From assembly GCF_013085465.1 (NCBI RefSeq), contig NZ_CP049838.1, forward strand, positions 1,178,001-1,242,000: 64,000 nt of DNA, given 5' to 3'. Below are positions 24,628 through 32,972 of this stretch, one piece after another; position 1 is the stretch's first letter, and each line of letters starts with the position of its first letter. This stretch comes from Streptomyces asoensis (lineage in GTDB: Bacteria; Actinomycetota; Actinomycetes; Streptomycetales; Streptomycetaceae). A model generated the notes under the pieces. The model did not search any database and was not told the DNA's origin. It saw nothing but the letters and a program-made list of their open reading frames with translations. The position numbers and the translations under genes were made by a program.

Positions 24628-25290
24628 ATGACACACACCCACACGCTGGCCGACCCCCGCATCGAGACAGCCCTCAGTCGGATGTTCGAGCGGGCCGAGC
24701 AGGACGAAGTCACCGCCGCGCGCGTCAGCGCGCAGCTGCCCGGCGGGTTCACGACGCTGACACCCCAGGAGCGGGCCGACACCGTGGCGGAGGTCTACAT
24801 GCCGATCTCCGCCAGGGGCGGGGAACTGCTGTACAACCTGGTCCGGGCCGCCCGCCCGGCCACGGTCGTCGAGTTCGGCATGTCCTTCGGGATCTCCACG
24901 CTGTACCTGGCCGCGGCCGTACGGGACAACGGCGCCGGACGCGTCATCACCACGGAACTCAGCAAGGACAAGATCGCCGCAACCCGCCGGACCTTCGCCG
25001 AGACCGGCCTGGACGACCTGATCACCGTGCTGGAGGGAGACGCCCGCGACACCCTCCGCGGCCTCGACGACCCCGCGGACTTCGTCCTGCTGGACGGCTG
25101 GAAAGAGCTGTGCCTGCCCGTCCTGCGGCTTCTCGAGCCGCGTCTGCGGCCCGGCACGCTCGTCGTGGCCGACGACGTCGGCCTGAGTGGCCTGCGGCCG
25201 TACCTCGACTACGTACGCGACCCGGCGAACGGATATCAGAGCGTGACGTTCCCCGTCGAGGACGGCATGGAGATCAGCTGCCGCCTCTGA
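24628..25290 (+). CDS. SAM-dependent O-methyltransferase
   Basis: A 220-residue class I methyltransferase. The SAM motif I region is TVVEFGMSFGISTLYLAAAV near residues 74-93, followed by acidic VITTELSKDKI and FVLLDGWKELCLPVLRLLEP. The layout resembles O-methyltransferase family 3 (catechol/caffeoyl-CoA type). It probably methylates a phenolic or small hydroxyl compound. It is divergent from a TetR gene and likely repressed by it. The ATG has no strong ribosome binding site; a short leader starting near the operator is possible. Confidence 0.85.
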   Translation: MTHTHTLADPRIETALSRMFERAEQDEVTAARVSAQLPGGFTTLTPQERADTVAEVYMPISARGGELLYNLVRAARPATVVEFGMSFGISTLYLAAAVRDNGAGRVITTELSKDKIAATRRTFAETGLDDLITVLEGDARDTLRGLDDPADFVLLDGWKELCLPVLRLLEPRLRPGTLVVADDVGLSGLRPYLDYVRDPANGYQSVTFPVEDGMEISCRL

Positions 25291-25468
25291 GCGGCGCGGC
25301 GAAGCACACCCGGCCGGATCGGGATGAACCACCGGTCCCGCGCATGTCCCCTGCCAGTGCTGCGCTGCTGCGGTGAGACCTCACGCCCTCGCCGCCAAGA
25401 GGGCGTGCCCGAGGCCTGCATGACAGGTCTTCATGGCAATGTCGGGGGTCGTCGGCATGATCGCGTGC

Positions 25469-25807
25469 ATGGATGTCACCTGGACGGCTGACGAGGCAGC
25501 CGCGATCCGTGCCGAGGGCAAGGAGGTCGCCCGGCTCGCGGAGGCCGGCCGCTTCCCCTTCGACGGCCGGTGGTGCGATTTCCGCCCCCCGCCCGACTGG
25601 GGCCTGCCGGGCAGGCCGACCGAACCGACCGCCACCGTCGGCCCCTGGGCGCCGAGTCACAGAGATCACTGCGCAGTTCGTACGCGGCAGGGGCCGAGAC
25701 GCGCACCGTGTGGTGAGCGAGCAGCCGTGCCGTTCGGGGCCCGCGGTCGGCCGCACCTGCCGCGTGCGTGTCAGACCAGGCGTCTAGGCTGGCCATCAGA
25801 CAAGTGA
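25469..25807 (+). CDS. Small hypothetical protein (doubtful)
   Basis: The frame encodes DVTWTADEAAAIRAEGKEVA and RFPFDGRWCDFRPPPDWGLP, which look protein-like for about 50 residues, then a compositionally random Arg/Pro-rich tail. I do not recognise it. It may be the start of a gene whose later part has been lost, since it lies in an otherwise empty 530-bp gap (25291-25822). Low confidence. Confidence 0.3.
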   Translation: MDVTWTADEAAAIRAEGKEVARLAEAGRFPFDGRWCDFRPPPDWGLPGRPTEPTATVGPWAPSHRDHCAVRTRQGPRRAPCGERAAVPFGARGRPHLPRACQTRRLGWPSDK

Positions 25808-25822
25808 TCAAGGAGCGGCGTA

Positions 25823-27586
25823 GTGCGGATAGAGCGTCACCAGGTGGGCGGGGCAGTGGTTTCGGCGGCGCGCGAGGACTTCGTGAACCGGATCGGAGGC
25901 CAGGTCCGGTCGATGTCGAAGGCCGGCCGGATGGCCACGTACGAGTGGACGTCGATCGCCGAGGAGTTTCTCGACTACCTGGGTGCCCTCTCTGTCGAAA
26001 CGCCTGACCTCGACACCCCGGAGGCGAAGGCGGCGCTCAAGGACGCCACCGAAGCCGCGGCCGGCGCGGTGGCATTCGCGGCGTACTTCCCGCACTGCTC
26101 CTTCCACATCACGCTCAACTACGTGAACTTCGGCATGGGGTACGACGCCGGAGACGAGGAGGCGGCCGAGGAGAGCGTCACCCCGGGCGAGTGGATCGAC
26201 GCGTTCTGTCTCGCCATCCTCTCGGACAAGGCCAAGTGGCACGGAGAGGCCTTCCACTTCGCCCGCCAGAAGTTCGGCGCCGTCGCGGACGGAACGCCCG
26301 CCGTCGAGCTCGCCAAGGGCTTCATGGCACAGGTCCTCGACGACACGGGAGACGACGACGCGGACTACCCCCCGAGCCCCCGGCAGAAGCTCGCCGCCCT
26401 CGACGCCGCGCTGGCCCGTATCCGCAGCCGGGAGGAGCAGACGGGCGAAAGCCTCCTCGACCGGCCGGACAGCGTGGCGCTCAAGACCCTGCGCGCGCTG
26501 GCCGCCGAGGACCAAGTGGGCTTCGACTCCGGACTGACCGCTCTCCTGCTGCCCTACAGCACCCTGCCTGGCCCGGGCGCCTCGGCGGGCAGCCTCCTCC
26601 CGCTCCTGCCGGTCGCCCTGGCCGCACTCGCGTACCGGACCTTGGGCTGGGCGCCGGCCCTCGAGACCGACTACCTTCCGCGCGCCCTGGTCACCGGCTT
26701 CGAGACCCGCGGCCCGCGCGTCGAAGGCTTCGGCCGCCGTCGGCGCCCGGAGGCGGTCGCCGCGCTGGCCGCCGGGCCGCTGGTGGTAGGACGGCCGACC
26801 CCCGAAAGGGCCCCGGCCCCGGAGAGCGAGGCCCTGTTCGACCAGTACACCCAGGAGGCCCTCACCCCGGTGGACGGGCAGCCCCCCGCCGTATGGCAGC
26901 TCGGGAGCGCCCTGCGCTACCAGGAGCTCCTCTTCAAGTGGCGTGCCTCGGACTCCGGCGACGTCACGGACGCCCAGCTCGCGAACCTGCGCCTGGCCTC
27001 CCAGTTGGGCGCGGCCCTGTTCCGCATCGCCCTCGCCGAGCCGGGCACCGAGGCCCGGGTGACGGTCGACGGCCGTACCCTCGGCTACCCGGCCACCCGT
27101 GGCGAGGAAGCGAGCGCGGGCAACTGGCAGACCGCCACCGCTTTCGCCCTGATCACCGGCGTACGCGAAGACCTCGCTCCGCTGGTCCTGACCGGCCCCG
27201 CCTTCACCACCGAGGACCGCTCCGCGTTCGCGTCGTACCGCGTGGCCCTCCACGACTACCTGAAGGGCGCGGACCCGGAGCCGGCGATGGAACGGGCGCT
27301 GCGGGACGTCGACAAGGCCAGGGACTGGGGCTTCTTCCCGCCGCCGGGGGCTCTCCTGTCGCAGCTCGTGGAGGGTGACGAGGAAAGCTTCAACCTCGCC
27401 CTGGCCGACGCTCTCGAAGCCCACCGCGACTACTACCGGGTCGCCGACCGCGCCGACGACCCGGACGCCCGGATCGACCTCAACGTCCTGGGCCTGGCCT
27501 GCCACGCCCGCCGCAGAGGCTGGAACGTCCGGGTCGAGTCCCCCTACCTGCCCGAGCGGTTGCTCCAGGCGGCCGAACCCTTCTGA
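25823..27586 (+). CDS. Probable immunity 49 (Imm49) family protein
   Basis: This 587-residue soluble, helical protein resembles the large Imm49-type proteins of Streptomyces. Recognisable blocks are RIERHQVGG at the start, EEFLDYLGALSVETPDLDTP, AVAFAAYFPHCSFHITLNYV, EWIDAFCLAILSDKAKWHGE and HYDYY-like AHRDYYRVADRADD near the end. The family was defined as predicted immunity proteins of polymorphic toxin systems. No toxin gene is adjacent, so its job here is open. GTG start with AAGGAG ten bases upstream. It converges on the SDR at 27599. Confidence 0.65.
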   Translation: MRIERHQVGGAVVSAAREDFVNRIGGQVRSMSKAGRMATYEWTSIAEEFLDYLGALSVETPDLDTPEAKAALKDATEAAAGAVAFAAYFPHCSFHITLNYVNFGMGYDAGDEEAAEESVTPGEWIDAFCLAILSDKAKWHGEAFHFARQKFGAVADGTPAVELAKGFMAQVLDDTGDDDADYPPSPRQKLAALDAALARIRSREEQTGESLLDRPDSVALKTLRALAAEDQVGFDSGLTALLLPYSTLPGPGASAGSLLPLLPVALAALAYRTLGWAPALETDYLPRALVTGFETRGPRVEGFGRRRRPEAVAALAAGPLVVGRPTPERAPAPESEALFDQYTQEALTPVDGQPPAVWQLGSALRYQELLFKWRASDSGDVTDAQLANLRLASQLGAALFRIALAEPGTEARVTVDGRTLGYPATRGEEASAGNWQTATAFALITGVREDLAPLVLTGPAFTTEDRSAFASYRVALHDYLKGADPEPAMERALRDVDKARDWGFFPPPGALLSQLVEGDEESFNLALADALEAHRDYYRVADRADDPDARIDLNVLGLACHARRRGWNVRVESPYLPERLLQAAEPF

Positions 27587-27598
27587 AAGGGCTCCCCT

Positions 27599-28369
27599 CT
27601 ATCGGGAGGCCAGTTTCCGCAGGAGCAGGGAGGAGACCGGGGTGGGCAGGGCGCGCAGCGTGCGGACCAGCGTCGCTGTGGGCCAGGGAAAGTACGCCTG
27701 CGCCGGTTCCTTCTCCAGGGCGCGTACGACGTGCCGGGCCGCCTGATCCTGGCTGATCCGGAAGGGCTTGGGCAGGCCGTCCTCGCTGATGCGCTCGGTG
27801 GCGACGAAGCCGGGGTGGATCGTGGTGAACCGGATGCCTCGGGGCGCCAGTTCGACGCGGGCGGCGTCGATGAGCGTGCGCGCGGCCGCCTTCGCCGCTG
27901 AGTACGGCCCTTGGCGGGGGATGCCCATCAGCCCGGCCAGTGAGCTGGTGTGGGCGATCAGTCCCCCGTCCTTCTGGCTTCCCATCTGCCCGATCAGCGG
28001 GATGAGGTAGTTGACGACGACGTCGTAGTTCAACGCCATGATCCGTGAGACGTCGTCCACGGTGACCTGGTCCATGGACATGTCCGGTCCCTGGCCGGCG
28101 TTGAGCAGGGCTATGTCGAGGGTCCCGTACTCCGCGGCCGCGGCCGCCACGACGTCGGCGGCCGCCTGCGGGTTCAGGGCGTCGGCGGCGATGTGCAGGC
28201 AGTCGCTGCCCGCGGCTCGTATCTCCTGTGCGACGGCGACCAGTTCGGGTGCGCGCCGTGCGGTGATGACGAATCGGTTGCCGCCGGGGGCGAGGTGGCG
28301 TGCCACCTCGGCGCCGATGCCCGACGAGGCCCCGACGATCAGGATGGTGCTGCCGGTGATGCGCGCCAT
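27599..28369 (-). CDS. SDR family oxidoreductase
   Basis: A 256-residue classical SDR: VGASSGIGAEVA near residues 12-23, LLNAGQG (NAG motif) near 88, HTSSLAG with catalytic Ser, and YSAAK near 154-158, then IHPGFVATER. The C-terminal extension EPAQAYFPWPTATLVRTLRA resembles membrane-associating SDRs of the DltE/YdfG-like group. It stands alone, convergent with the Imm49 gene. Substrate unknown. Confidence 0.9.
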   Translation of the reverse strand: MARITGSTILIVGASSGIGAEVARHLAPGGNRFVITARRAPELVAVAQEIRAAGSDCLHIAADALNPQAAADVVAAAAAEYGTLDIALLNAGQGPDMSMDQVTVDDVSRIMALNYDVVVNYLIPLIGQMGSQKDGGLIAHTSSLAGLMGIPRQGPYSAAKAAARTLIDAARVELAPRGIRFTTIHPGFVATERISEDGLPKPFRISQDQAARHVVRALEKEPAQAYFPWPTATLVRTLRALPTPVSSLLLRKLASR

Positions 28370-28660
28370 GGCGTTCCTTCGCTCGAAGTCCCTTGCCCCG
28401 TCATAGCAGTCACACGAGTCACAGATGTCTCGGATGTCTCAGACAGTGTCACGTCTCTCTGCGGTTCTTCGGTGCCGGCAACTGTGCTGCTCCTCCCGCA
28501 CGGCATGGTCGTCAGCGCGGCAGCGCTGGTTCGAGTCGGATGGTTCGGCCGGTCCGTTTCGTCACGGACGTGCGCGCCGACGCGTACCTCGTGATGTCGT
28601 GACCGTCGATGTGATGTGGATCACTCTCGGGCTGCTTCGGGGCGGGCGGGCGCGATCATC
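28370..28660. other. Intergenic region between divergent SDR and ComB genes
   Basis: About 290 bp without a supported ORF. TGTCTCAGACA at 28435-28445 is a short perfect palindrome, and GATGTCTC recurs just before it (28424 and 28433), which may be regulator half-sites for the SDR promoter. Nothing else recognised. Confidence 0.4.
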
Positions 28661-29368
28661 ATGGGAATGGACACTCGTTTCGTTGGCATCGCTGAGCTGG
28701 TCGAGGCCCCGTCCGTGGCGGTCGTAGTCGACGTCATGCGTGCGTTCACCGTTGCTGCCTGGGCTTTTGGCCAGGGGGCGGAAAAGATCGTTCTTGCCGA
28801 GTCGCTGGACGACGCTCTGGCGCTCAAGGCTCGCCACCCGGATTGGGTGGCGCTCAAAGACGGTCCGCCCGCGCCCGGGTTCGACATGGTCAACTCTCCG
28901 GGCAAGCTGCGATCTGTTGACCTTGGCGGACGGACCGTTGTGCAGAAGACCACGGCAGGGACGGTCGGCGCCCTTGCGGTCAAGGAGGCGTCGTTGGTGC
29001 TGTGCGCCGGCTTCGTCGTGGCGGAGGCAACGGCTCGGCTCTTGCGGACACGCAGGAGTGACGGTGTCACGTTCGTGGTCACCGGCGACGATGGACAGGC
29101 CGACGAAGATCTGGCGTGCGCTCAATACATCGCTCGGAGAGCCACCGAGGCCGGGACGGATGCCGCTGTGTTCCTTCGCCGCGCTGCCGAGTCGCGCGCC
29201 GCCGCCGAGCTGACGCAGAGTGTGCGTCAAGGAGTCCATCCTGATGACGTTGCACTCTGCCTTGAGCTCGACCGGTTTCCCTTCGCCATGGTGGCGTCCT
29301 TGGAGGACTCGCTCATGATCCTGCGCCCACGCGCGATGCCTTCGCTGACGGACGAGGACCCGGTCTGA
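28661..29368 (+). CDS. comB: 2-phosphosulfolactate phosphatase (ComB) family protein
   Basis: A 235-residue protein of the ComB family: [20 protein letters not shown] near the N-terminus supplies the acidic metal site, and [20 protein letters not shown] matches the conserved substrate loop. [13 protein letters not shown] and [20 protein letters not shown] follow. The founding enzyme makes sulfolactate in coenzyme M synthesis; many bacteria without coenzyme M carry the family, so the real substrate here is uncertain. ATGs at 28661 and 28667 are both possible starts. It has no obvious operon partner. Confidence 0.8.
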   Translation: MGMDTRFVGIAELVEAPSVAVVVDVMRAFTVAAWAFGQGAEKIVLAESLDDALALKARHPDWVALKDGPPAPGFDMVNSPGKLRSVDLGGRTVVQKTTAGTVGALAVKEASLVLCAGFVVAEATARLLRTRRSDGVTFVVTGDDGQADEDLACAQYIARRATEAGTDAAVFLRRAAESRAAAELTQSVRQGVHPDDVALCLELDRFPFAMVASLEDSLMILRPRAMPSLTDEDPV

Positions 29369-29482
29369 CAGCTCGGTGCCCACGCCGTCGAACTCGCCCG
29401 GGAACCCTGATCGGTGCGTCGCCCTCGCACTGTGTATCTGAGGGCACTTGCACGGCCTGGTGTCGCTGGAGGTCCAGGCCAC

Positions 29483-29572
29483 ATGCACACCCAGACCACC
29501 GGCCCGGAAAAGCTCTTCCAAGAGGAACTCGCCCAGCTCATGGAGACGCCGGCCGTCCCGCGCCGGCGCTGA
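29483..29572 (+). CDS. Very small ORF of unknown function
   Basis: ATG at 29483 preceded by GGAGG (spacing about 11) opens a 29-residue frame: amphipathic GPEKLFQEELAQLMETP then PRRR and a stop. It lies in the 305-bp gap between ComB and the convergent sigma-factor gene. It could be a real micro-protein or chance; only composition and the ribosome binding site support it. Confidence 0.25.
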   Translation: MHTQTTGPEKLFQEELAQLMETPAVPRRR

Positions 29573-29673
29573 ACGCCCGAAGCTGCTCAGCAGAGGGACA
29601 GGGAATCAGCCGTTGCGGCTGTCGGCTGCCCCGCTTGGGCAGGCGCGGGAGGTGACCAAGGGGGGCAGGGACG

Positions 29674-30546
29674 TCATGCGGGGAGGAGGCCCGTGCGGAG
29701 CCTGCCCAGGGTGCGGGTGAGCAGGCGGGAGATGTGCATCTGCGAGAGGTTCAGTTCGCGGCCGATGTCCGCCTGTGTCATCTCGCGGCCGAAGCGCATC
29801 TCGATGATGGTCCGTTCCCGCTCGTCGAGCTGCTGAAGCATCGGAGCGAGCGCGTGCAGGTTCTCGAACAGTGCCAGCGCCGGGTCGACATCGCCCAGGA
29901 TGTCCGCGTACTTCGGTCCGCCGTCGCCGGAATCGTCGTCGACGCCGGGAGTGTCGATCGAACCGGCGACGTAGCCGTTGGCGGCCACCAGGCCCTCGAT
30001 GATCTCTTCCTCGGTGAGGTCCAGATGAGCCGCGAGTTCCTGCACCGTCGGCGGGCGGTTCAGGCTGGTGGCGAGCGCCTCCCTGCTCTGGGCCAGGCTG
30101 ACGCGCAGTTCCTGGAGGCGCCTCGGGACGTGCACGGCCCAGGTGGTGTCGCGGAAGAAACGCTTGATCTCGCCGACGATGTAGGGAATCGCGAAGGAGG
30201 TGAACTCGACCTCGCGCGACAGGTCGAACCGGTCTATGGCCTTGATGAGGCCGATCGTGCCGACCTGGATGACGTCCTCCATGTCCCCACTGCCCCGGTT
30301 GCGGAAGCGGCGGGCCGCGAAGTTCACAAGGGACACGTTCATCTCGATCAGCGTGTTGCGGACGTACTGGTACTCCCGGGTGCCCTCCTCCAAGTCCCGT
30401 AGCCGGTCCAGGAACAGCTTGGACAGCACGCGCGCGTCCTTGGGGGCGACCTTGCCTCCGTCCTCGATCCACGGCAGCTCGTCCACGACCTCCGGCGTTC
30501 CCGTGCTGCATGCAGATGCTGCGGGGGCGTTCACGGAGAGGGTCAC
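29674..30546 (-). CDS. SigB/SigF-family RNA polymerase sigma factor
   Basis: A 290-residue group 3 sigma factor. Region 2 contains LVNFAARRFRNRGSGDMEDV then IQVGTIGLIKAIDRFDLSRE and EFTSFAIPYIVGEIKRFFRD. Region 3 has VPRRLQELR and PPTVQELAAHLDLTEEEI. Region 4 ends TQADIGRELNLSQMHISRLL. This matches stress/sporulation sigma factors of Streptomyces. GTG start with AAGG upstream. It lies on the same strand as an anti-sigma kinase gene (30842) and near a STAS antagonist, so activity is probably set by partner switching. Confidence 0.92.
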   Translation of the reverse strand: MTLSVNAPAASACSTGTPEVVDELPWIEDGGKVAPKDARVLSKLFLDRLRDLEEGTREYQYVRNTLIEMNVSLVNFAARRFRNRGSGDMEDVIQVGTIGLIKAIDRFDLSREVEFTSFAIPYIVGEIKRFFRDTTWAVHVPRRLQELRVSLAQSREALATSLNRPPTVQELAAHLDLTEEEIIEGLVAANGYVAGSIDTPGVDDDSGDGGPKYADILGDVDPALALFENLHALAPMLQQLDERERTIIEMRFGREMTQADIGRELNLSQMHISRLLTRTLGRLRTGLLPA

Positions 30547-30841
30547 GGTGCCGCCTTAGATGGAAAGCAAGATGAGGCTCTCCTGCCCGCTCCGGCCGCA
30601 TGCATGTCCGACGGACACGGCCTCGGGCAAGTTGTGGGGGCGGCCACCGACGCCCAGCGCGCGCTGGGCGACCTAGACGGGCCTGTGCGGGCCGACCGCC
30701 CATCGGCCCATGGCGGTCGACCGAGAGGCTGTCGATGGGGCGGCCCAGCCTCTCAGCGATCACCCGGGCCCGCGCTCCAGCGCAAGGAGCACAGCGGAGC
30801 CTCGGCCATCGCGCGGTGCCGGGCCGGGGGCGGCGGCTCCG

Positions 30842-31321
30842 TCAGGCTGCGGGCGGCGGTGTCGCTGCCAGGGGGTCGCGCAGGGCGATGCGGGCCGTGA
30901 CGCGTTTGCCGACCGGCTGCTGCTCGATGGTGAGGCCCTCGGTGACGGCCTTGACGATCTCCAAGCCGTGCTGGCCGATCCGGCCGGGATCGCTTGCCCG
31001 GGGTGCGGGAACAGTCGGATCGCTGTCCCACACGACGACGTCCACGGCGTGGGCGGTGATGCGCAGCTCCATCAGGACGGGGCCGGGAGCGTACTTACGG
31101 GCGTTGGTGACCAGCTCGCTGACCACCAACTGGGTGAGGTCCTTGGCCCTTGCGGATAAGGGCAGGTGGTGCTCGACGACGGCCCGGTCGAGGAAGGCGG
31201 CGGCGTGGTGGCGGGCGTCGGCGATACAGCCCACGTCTCCGCCCAGGGCGTGACCGGCACGCATCAGGTGTTCGTCCGGCGCCGTACAGCCGTCACCGTC
31301 GGCGTGGGATCCCACTGGCAT
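30842..31321 (-). CDS. Anti-sigma factor / ATP-binding serine kinase (HATPase_c_2)
   Basis: A roughly 159-residue GHKL ATPase of the RsbW/SpoIIAB type: TQLVVSELVTNARKYAPGPV contains the N-box, VVVWDSDPTVPAPR the G1-like box, and GQHGLEIVKAVTEGLTIEQQ the G2 region. It would bind the sigma factor encoded downstream and phosphorylate the STAS protein encoded divergently. The second ATG at 31321 suits the GGGGA upstream better than the ATG at 31330. The gap of 295 bp to the sigma gene has no recognisable gene. Confidence 0.85.
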   Translation of the reverse strand: MPVGSHADGDGCTAPDEHLMRAGHALGGDVGCIADARHHAAAFLDRAVVEHHLPLSARAKDLTQLVVSELVTNARKYAPGPVLMELRITAHAVDVVVWDSDPTVPAPRASDPGRIGQHGLEIVKAVTEGLTIEQQPVGKRVTARIALRDPLAATPPPAA

Positions 31322-31484
31322 CGCCCTCATTCCCCGTACGCGTGCCGGTGCCCCCGATCCCGTCGTACATGTCAGAGGCATGTTTTTCGGCACAGCCGCC
31401 CGAGTGTATGTGGCCGGGGCACTGGGGCAGAATCGTCCGTGCACGCCCTGAATCGGGGCAAGCACAAGCGCAGTCGAGGAGACG

Positions 31485-31853
31485 GTGACCCACATCGAGC
31501 AAGCGGACCGGCCGGACCGGTTCTCCGTCGTACACCGCATGGTCGGTGGCGTGCGTGTCGTGACCGTGGAGGGCGAGATCGACCACGACGTCAGGGAGTT
31601 GCTCAGCGCAGCCCTGTTGTCCGGGGACGGCGCGGCGCCGCCGTCGCGGGTCGTGGTGGACCTCAGCGGCGTGACCTTCATGGACTCCAGCGGCATCAAC
31701 GTCTTCGTCACCGCCCACCAGGCCGTCAGTGCCACCGAGGGGTGGCTGCGTATCGCCGCCGCGCGGAAGCCCGTCCTGCACGTCCTCCAGCTGGTCGGCA
31801 TCGACGCCCTCATCACCTGTCACCCCACCGTCGAGCAGGCCCTGGAGCCCTGA
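31485..31853 (+). CDS. Anti-sigma factor antagonist (STAS domain)
   Basis: A 122-residue STAS protein: VRVVTVEGEIDHDVRELLSA and VVVDLSGVTFMDSSGINVFV. The Ser in DSSGIN is the usual phosphorylation site. Unphosphorylated it should bind the anti-sigma kinase and release the sigma factor. GTG start with GAGGAG just upstream. It is divergent from the kinase gene at 31321, an arrangement that lets the ratio of the two be set independently. Confidence 0.9.
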   Translation: MTHIEQADRPDRFSVVHRMVGGVRVVTVEGEIDHDVRELLSAALLSGDGAAPPSRVVVDLSGVTFMDSSGINVFVTAHQAVSATEGWLRIAAARKPVLHVLQLVGIDALITCHPTVEQALEP

Positions 31854-32585
31854 CCGCTCTACCCGGGCCGGGGTCCGGGGCATTCTCCTGGCGTGCATGC
31901 CGCCGCACGGCTGCCTCGAGCTCGTGCCCCACCGGTTCCGCCCAGGGGCTGCCCCAGCGCGACGCATTTGCGGACATACCGGCCTTCTGCACCTGTGGCC
32001 ACGTCTCCACGACGGCATCGGCCCCAAAGCGCCAGGTGCGCGTGCAGGTTCAGGTGACCGCGCGTGCCGTCCGTGGGGGGGGCAGTCCAACGGGCCGTGC
32101 GGTGCCGATCTGCCGCAACAGCCCTGCGCGGAACGGCCGTTGCGGCTCACCCCAAGGGCAGGGAGGCCGTACGGCGTCCACAGGGTCAACGTGTTGCCGT
32201 CGGCGCCCTACGAGCCGATGCTCCCACTGCCGCCACACCCGGCCACAAGCGCCTCCGCGGCACGGGCGGCTATGCTCGATACCGCGAGGCGCCTGGTTCT
32301 CGATTCCACGAGGTTCCTCCGATTTCACTGGGCACGGTCCTGGCAGACCGTGCCGGCGGCCGATGACACGGCCGTCTGTATCGGTGGTGCTTCGCCGTCT
32401 CCGGGGTCAGAGTCGGGGCGGCGAAGCGACCGATGCCGGTGCCCCGCGTGGGGGGCGATCTGGTCACTGACGAAGCCGATGGTGCTCGACCGCTTCAACC
32501 GCAGGCCACGCCACGGGCCGGTCCGTCGGGTGCGTACCCCAGTTGAGACGATGCTCGCCACATGCGTGAGGCACGCCCGGCGTCG
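31854..32585. other. 732-bp region without a supported gene
   Basis: All frames give random Arg/Pro/Gly-rich translations with no domain signature. The base composition and patchy codon bias suggest decayed coding sequence, but no family is recognisable. No clear repeats or hairpins seen. Confidence 0.5.
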
Positions 32586-32879
32586 TCACGCCAGTGGATC
32601 GAGGAAGGTCAGCACGGAGGCGTCCTCTTCGATCAGCGGGACCAGGAGGGCGTTGAAAGGGCCGCCGTAGGGGGCCTTCAGGTGCGCCTGGAAGGCGTCC
32701 TCGTCCCGGTACACCTCGAAGATCCAGAAAGCGCGCGGGTCGGCTTCCTTGGTGTAGACGTCGAAGGCGATGTTGCCTTCCTCCTCGCGCACCTTCAGGG
32801 CGTAGTCGCCGATCAGACGGGCGACCTCGTCCTGCGCTCCCTCGCGGGCGGTGAACTCGGCGAGCAGGGTCTTCTTCAC
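32586..32879 (-). CDS. Antibiotic biosynthesis monooxygenase (ABM/YgiN-like) protein
   Basis: A 97-residue ferredoxin-fold ABM protein: LLAEFTAREGAQDEVARLIG at the N-terminus, EGNIAFDVYTKEADPRAFWI in the core and YRDEDAFQAHLKAPY. It lacks a bound cofactor motif; relatives oxidise quinols or degrade small aromatics as dimers. It is downstream of the levanase on the same strand, separated by a 13-bp tandem repeat array, so it may not belong to the sugar locus. Confidence 0.85.
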   Translation of the reverse strand: MKKTLLAEFTAREGAQDEVARLIGDYALKVREEEGNIAFDVYTKEADPRAFWIFEVYRDEDAFQAHLKAPYGGPFNALLVPLIEEDASVLTFLDPLA

Positions 32880-32893
32880 GGTCTCGTGTCCTT

Positions 32894-32972
32894 GTCGGTT
32901 GTGGGCGTCGGTTGTGGGCGTCGGTTGTGGGTGTCAGTTACGGGGTGTCGGTCGTGGGTGTCACTTGTGGGC
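32894..32972. repeat. Six-copy 13-bp tandem repeat
   Basis: Units of GTCGGTTGTGGG(C/T) start at 32894, 32907, 32920, 32933 (14 bp), 32947 and 32960. The first three are almost identical and the rest diverged. The array fills the gap between the levanase and ABM genes and its last unit contains the levanase stop codon. Confidence 0.8.

Noticed and set aside
25274..25756. 160-codon reverse frame after the O-methyltransferase
   Set aside because: Low-complexity Arg/Gly/Pro translation without start signals; overlaps a slightly better forward frame.
28515..28550. tRNA-like GGTTCGAGTCGG T-loop sequence
   Set aside because: No acceptor or anticodon stems can be drawn around it.
30604..30900. 98-codon forward frame between sigma and anti-sigma genes
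   Set aside because: Random composition, overlaps the end of the anti-sigma gene on the other strand.
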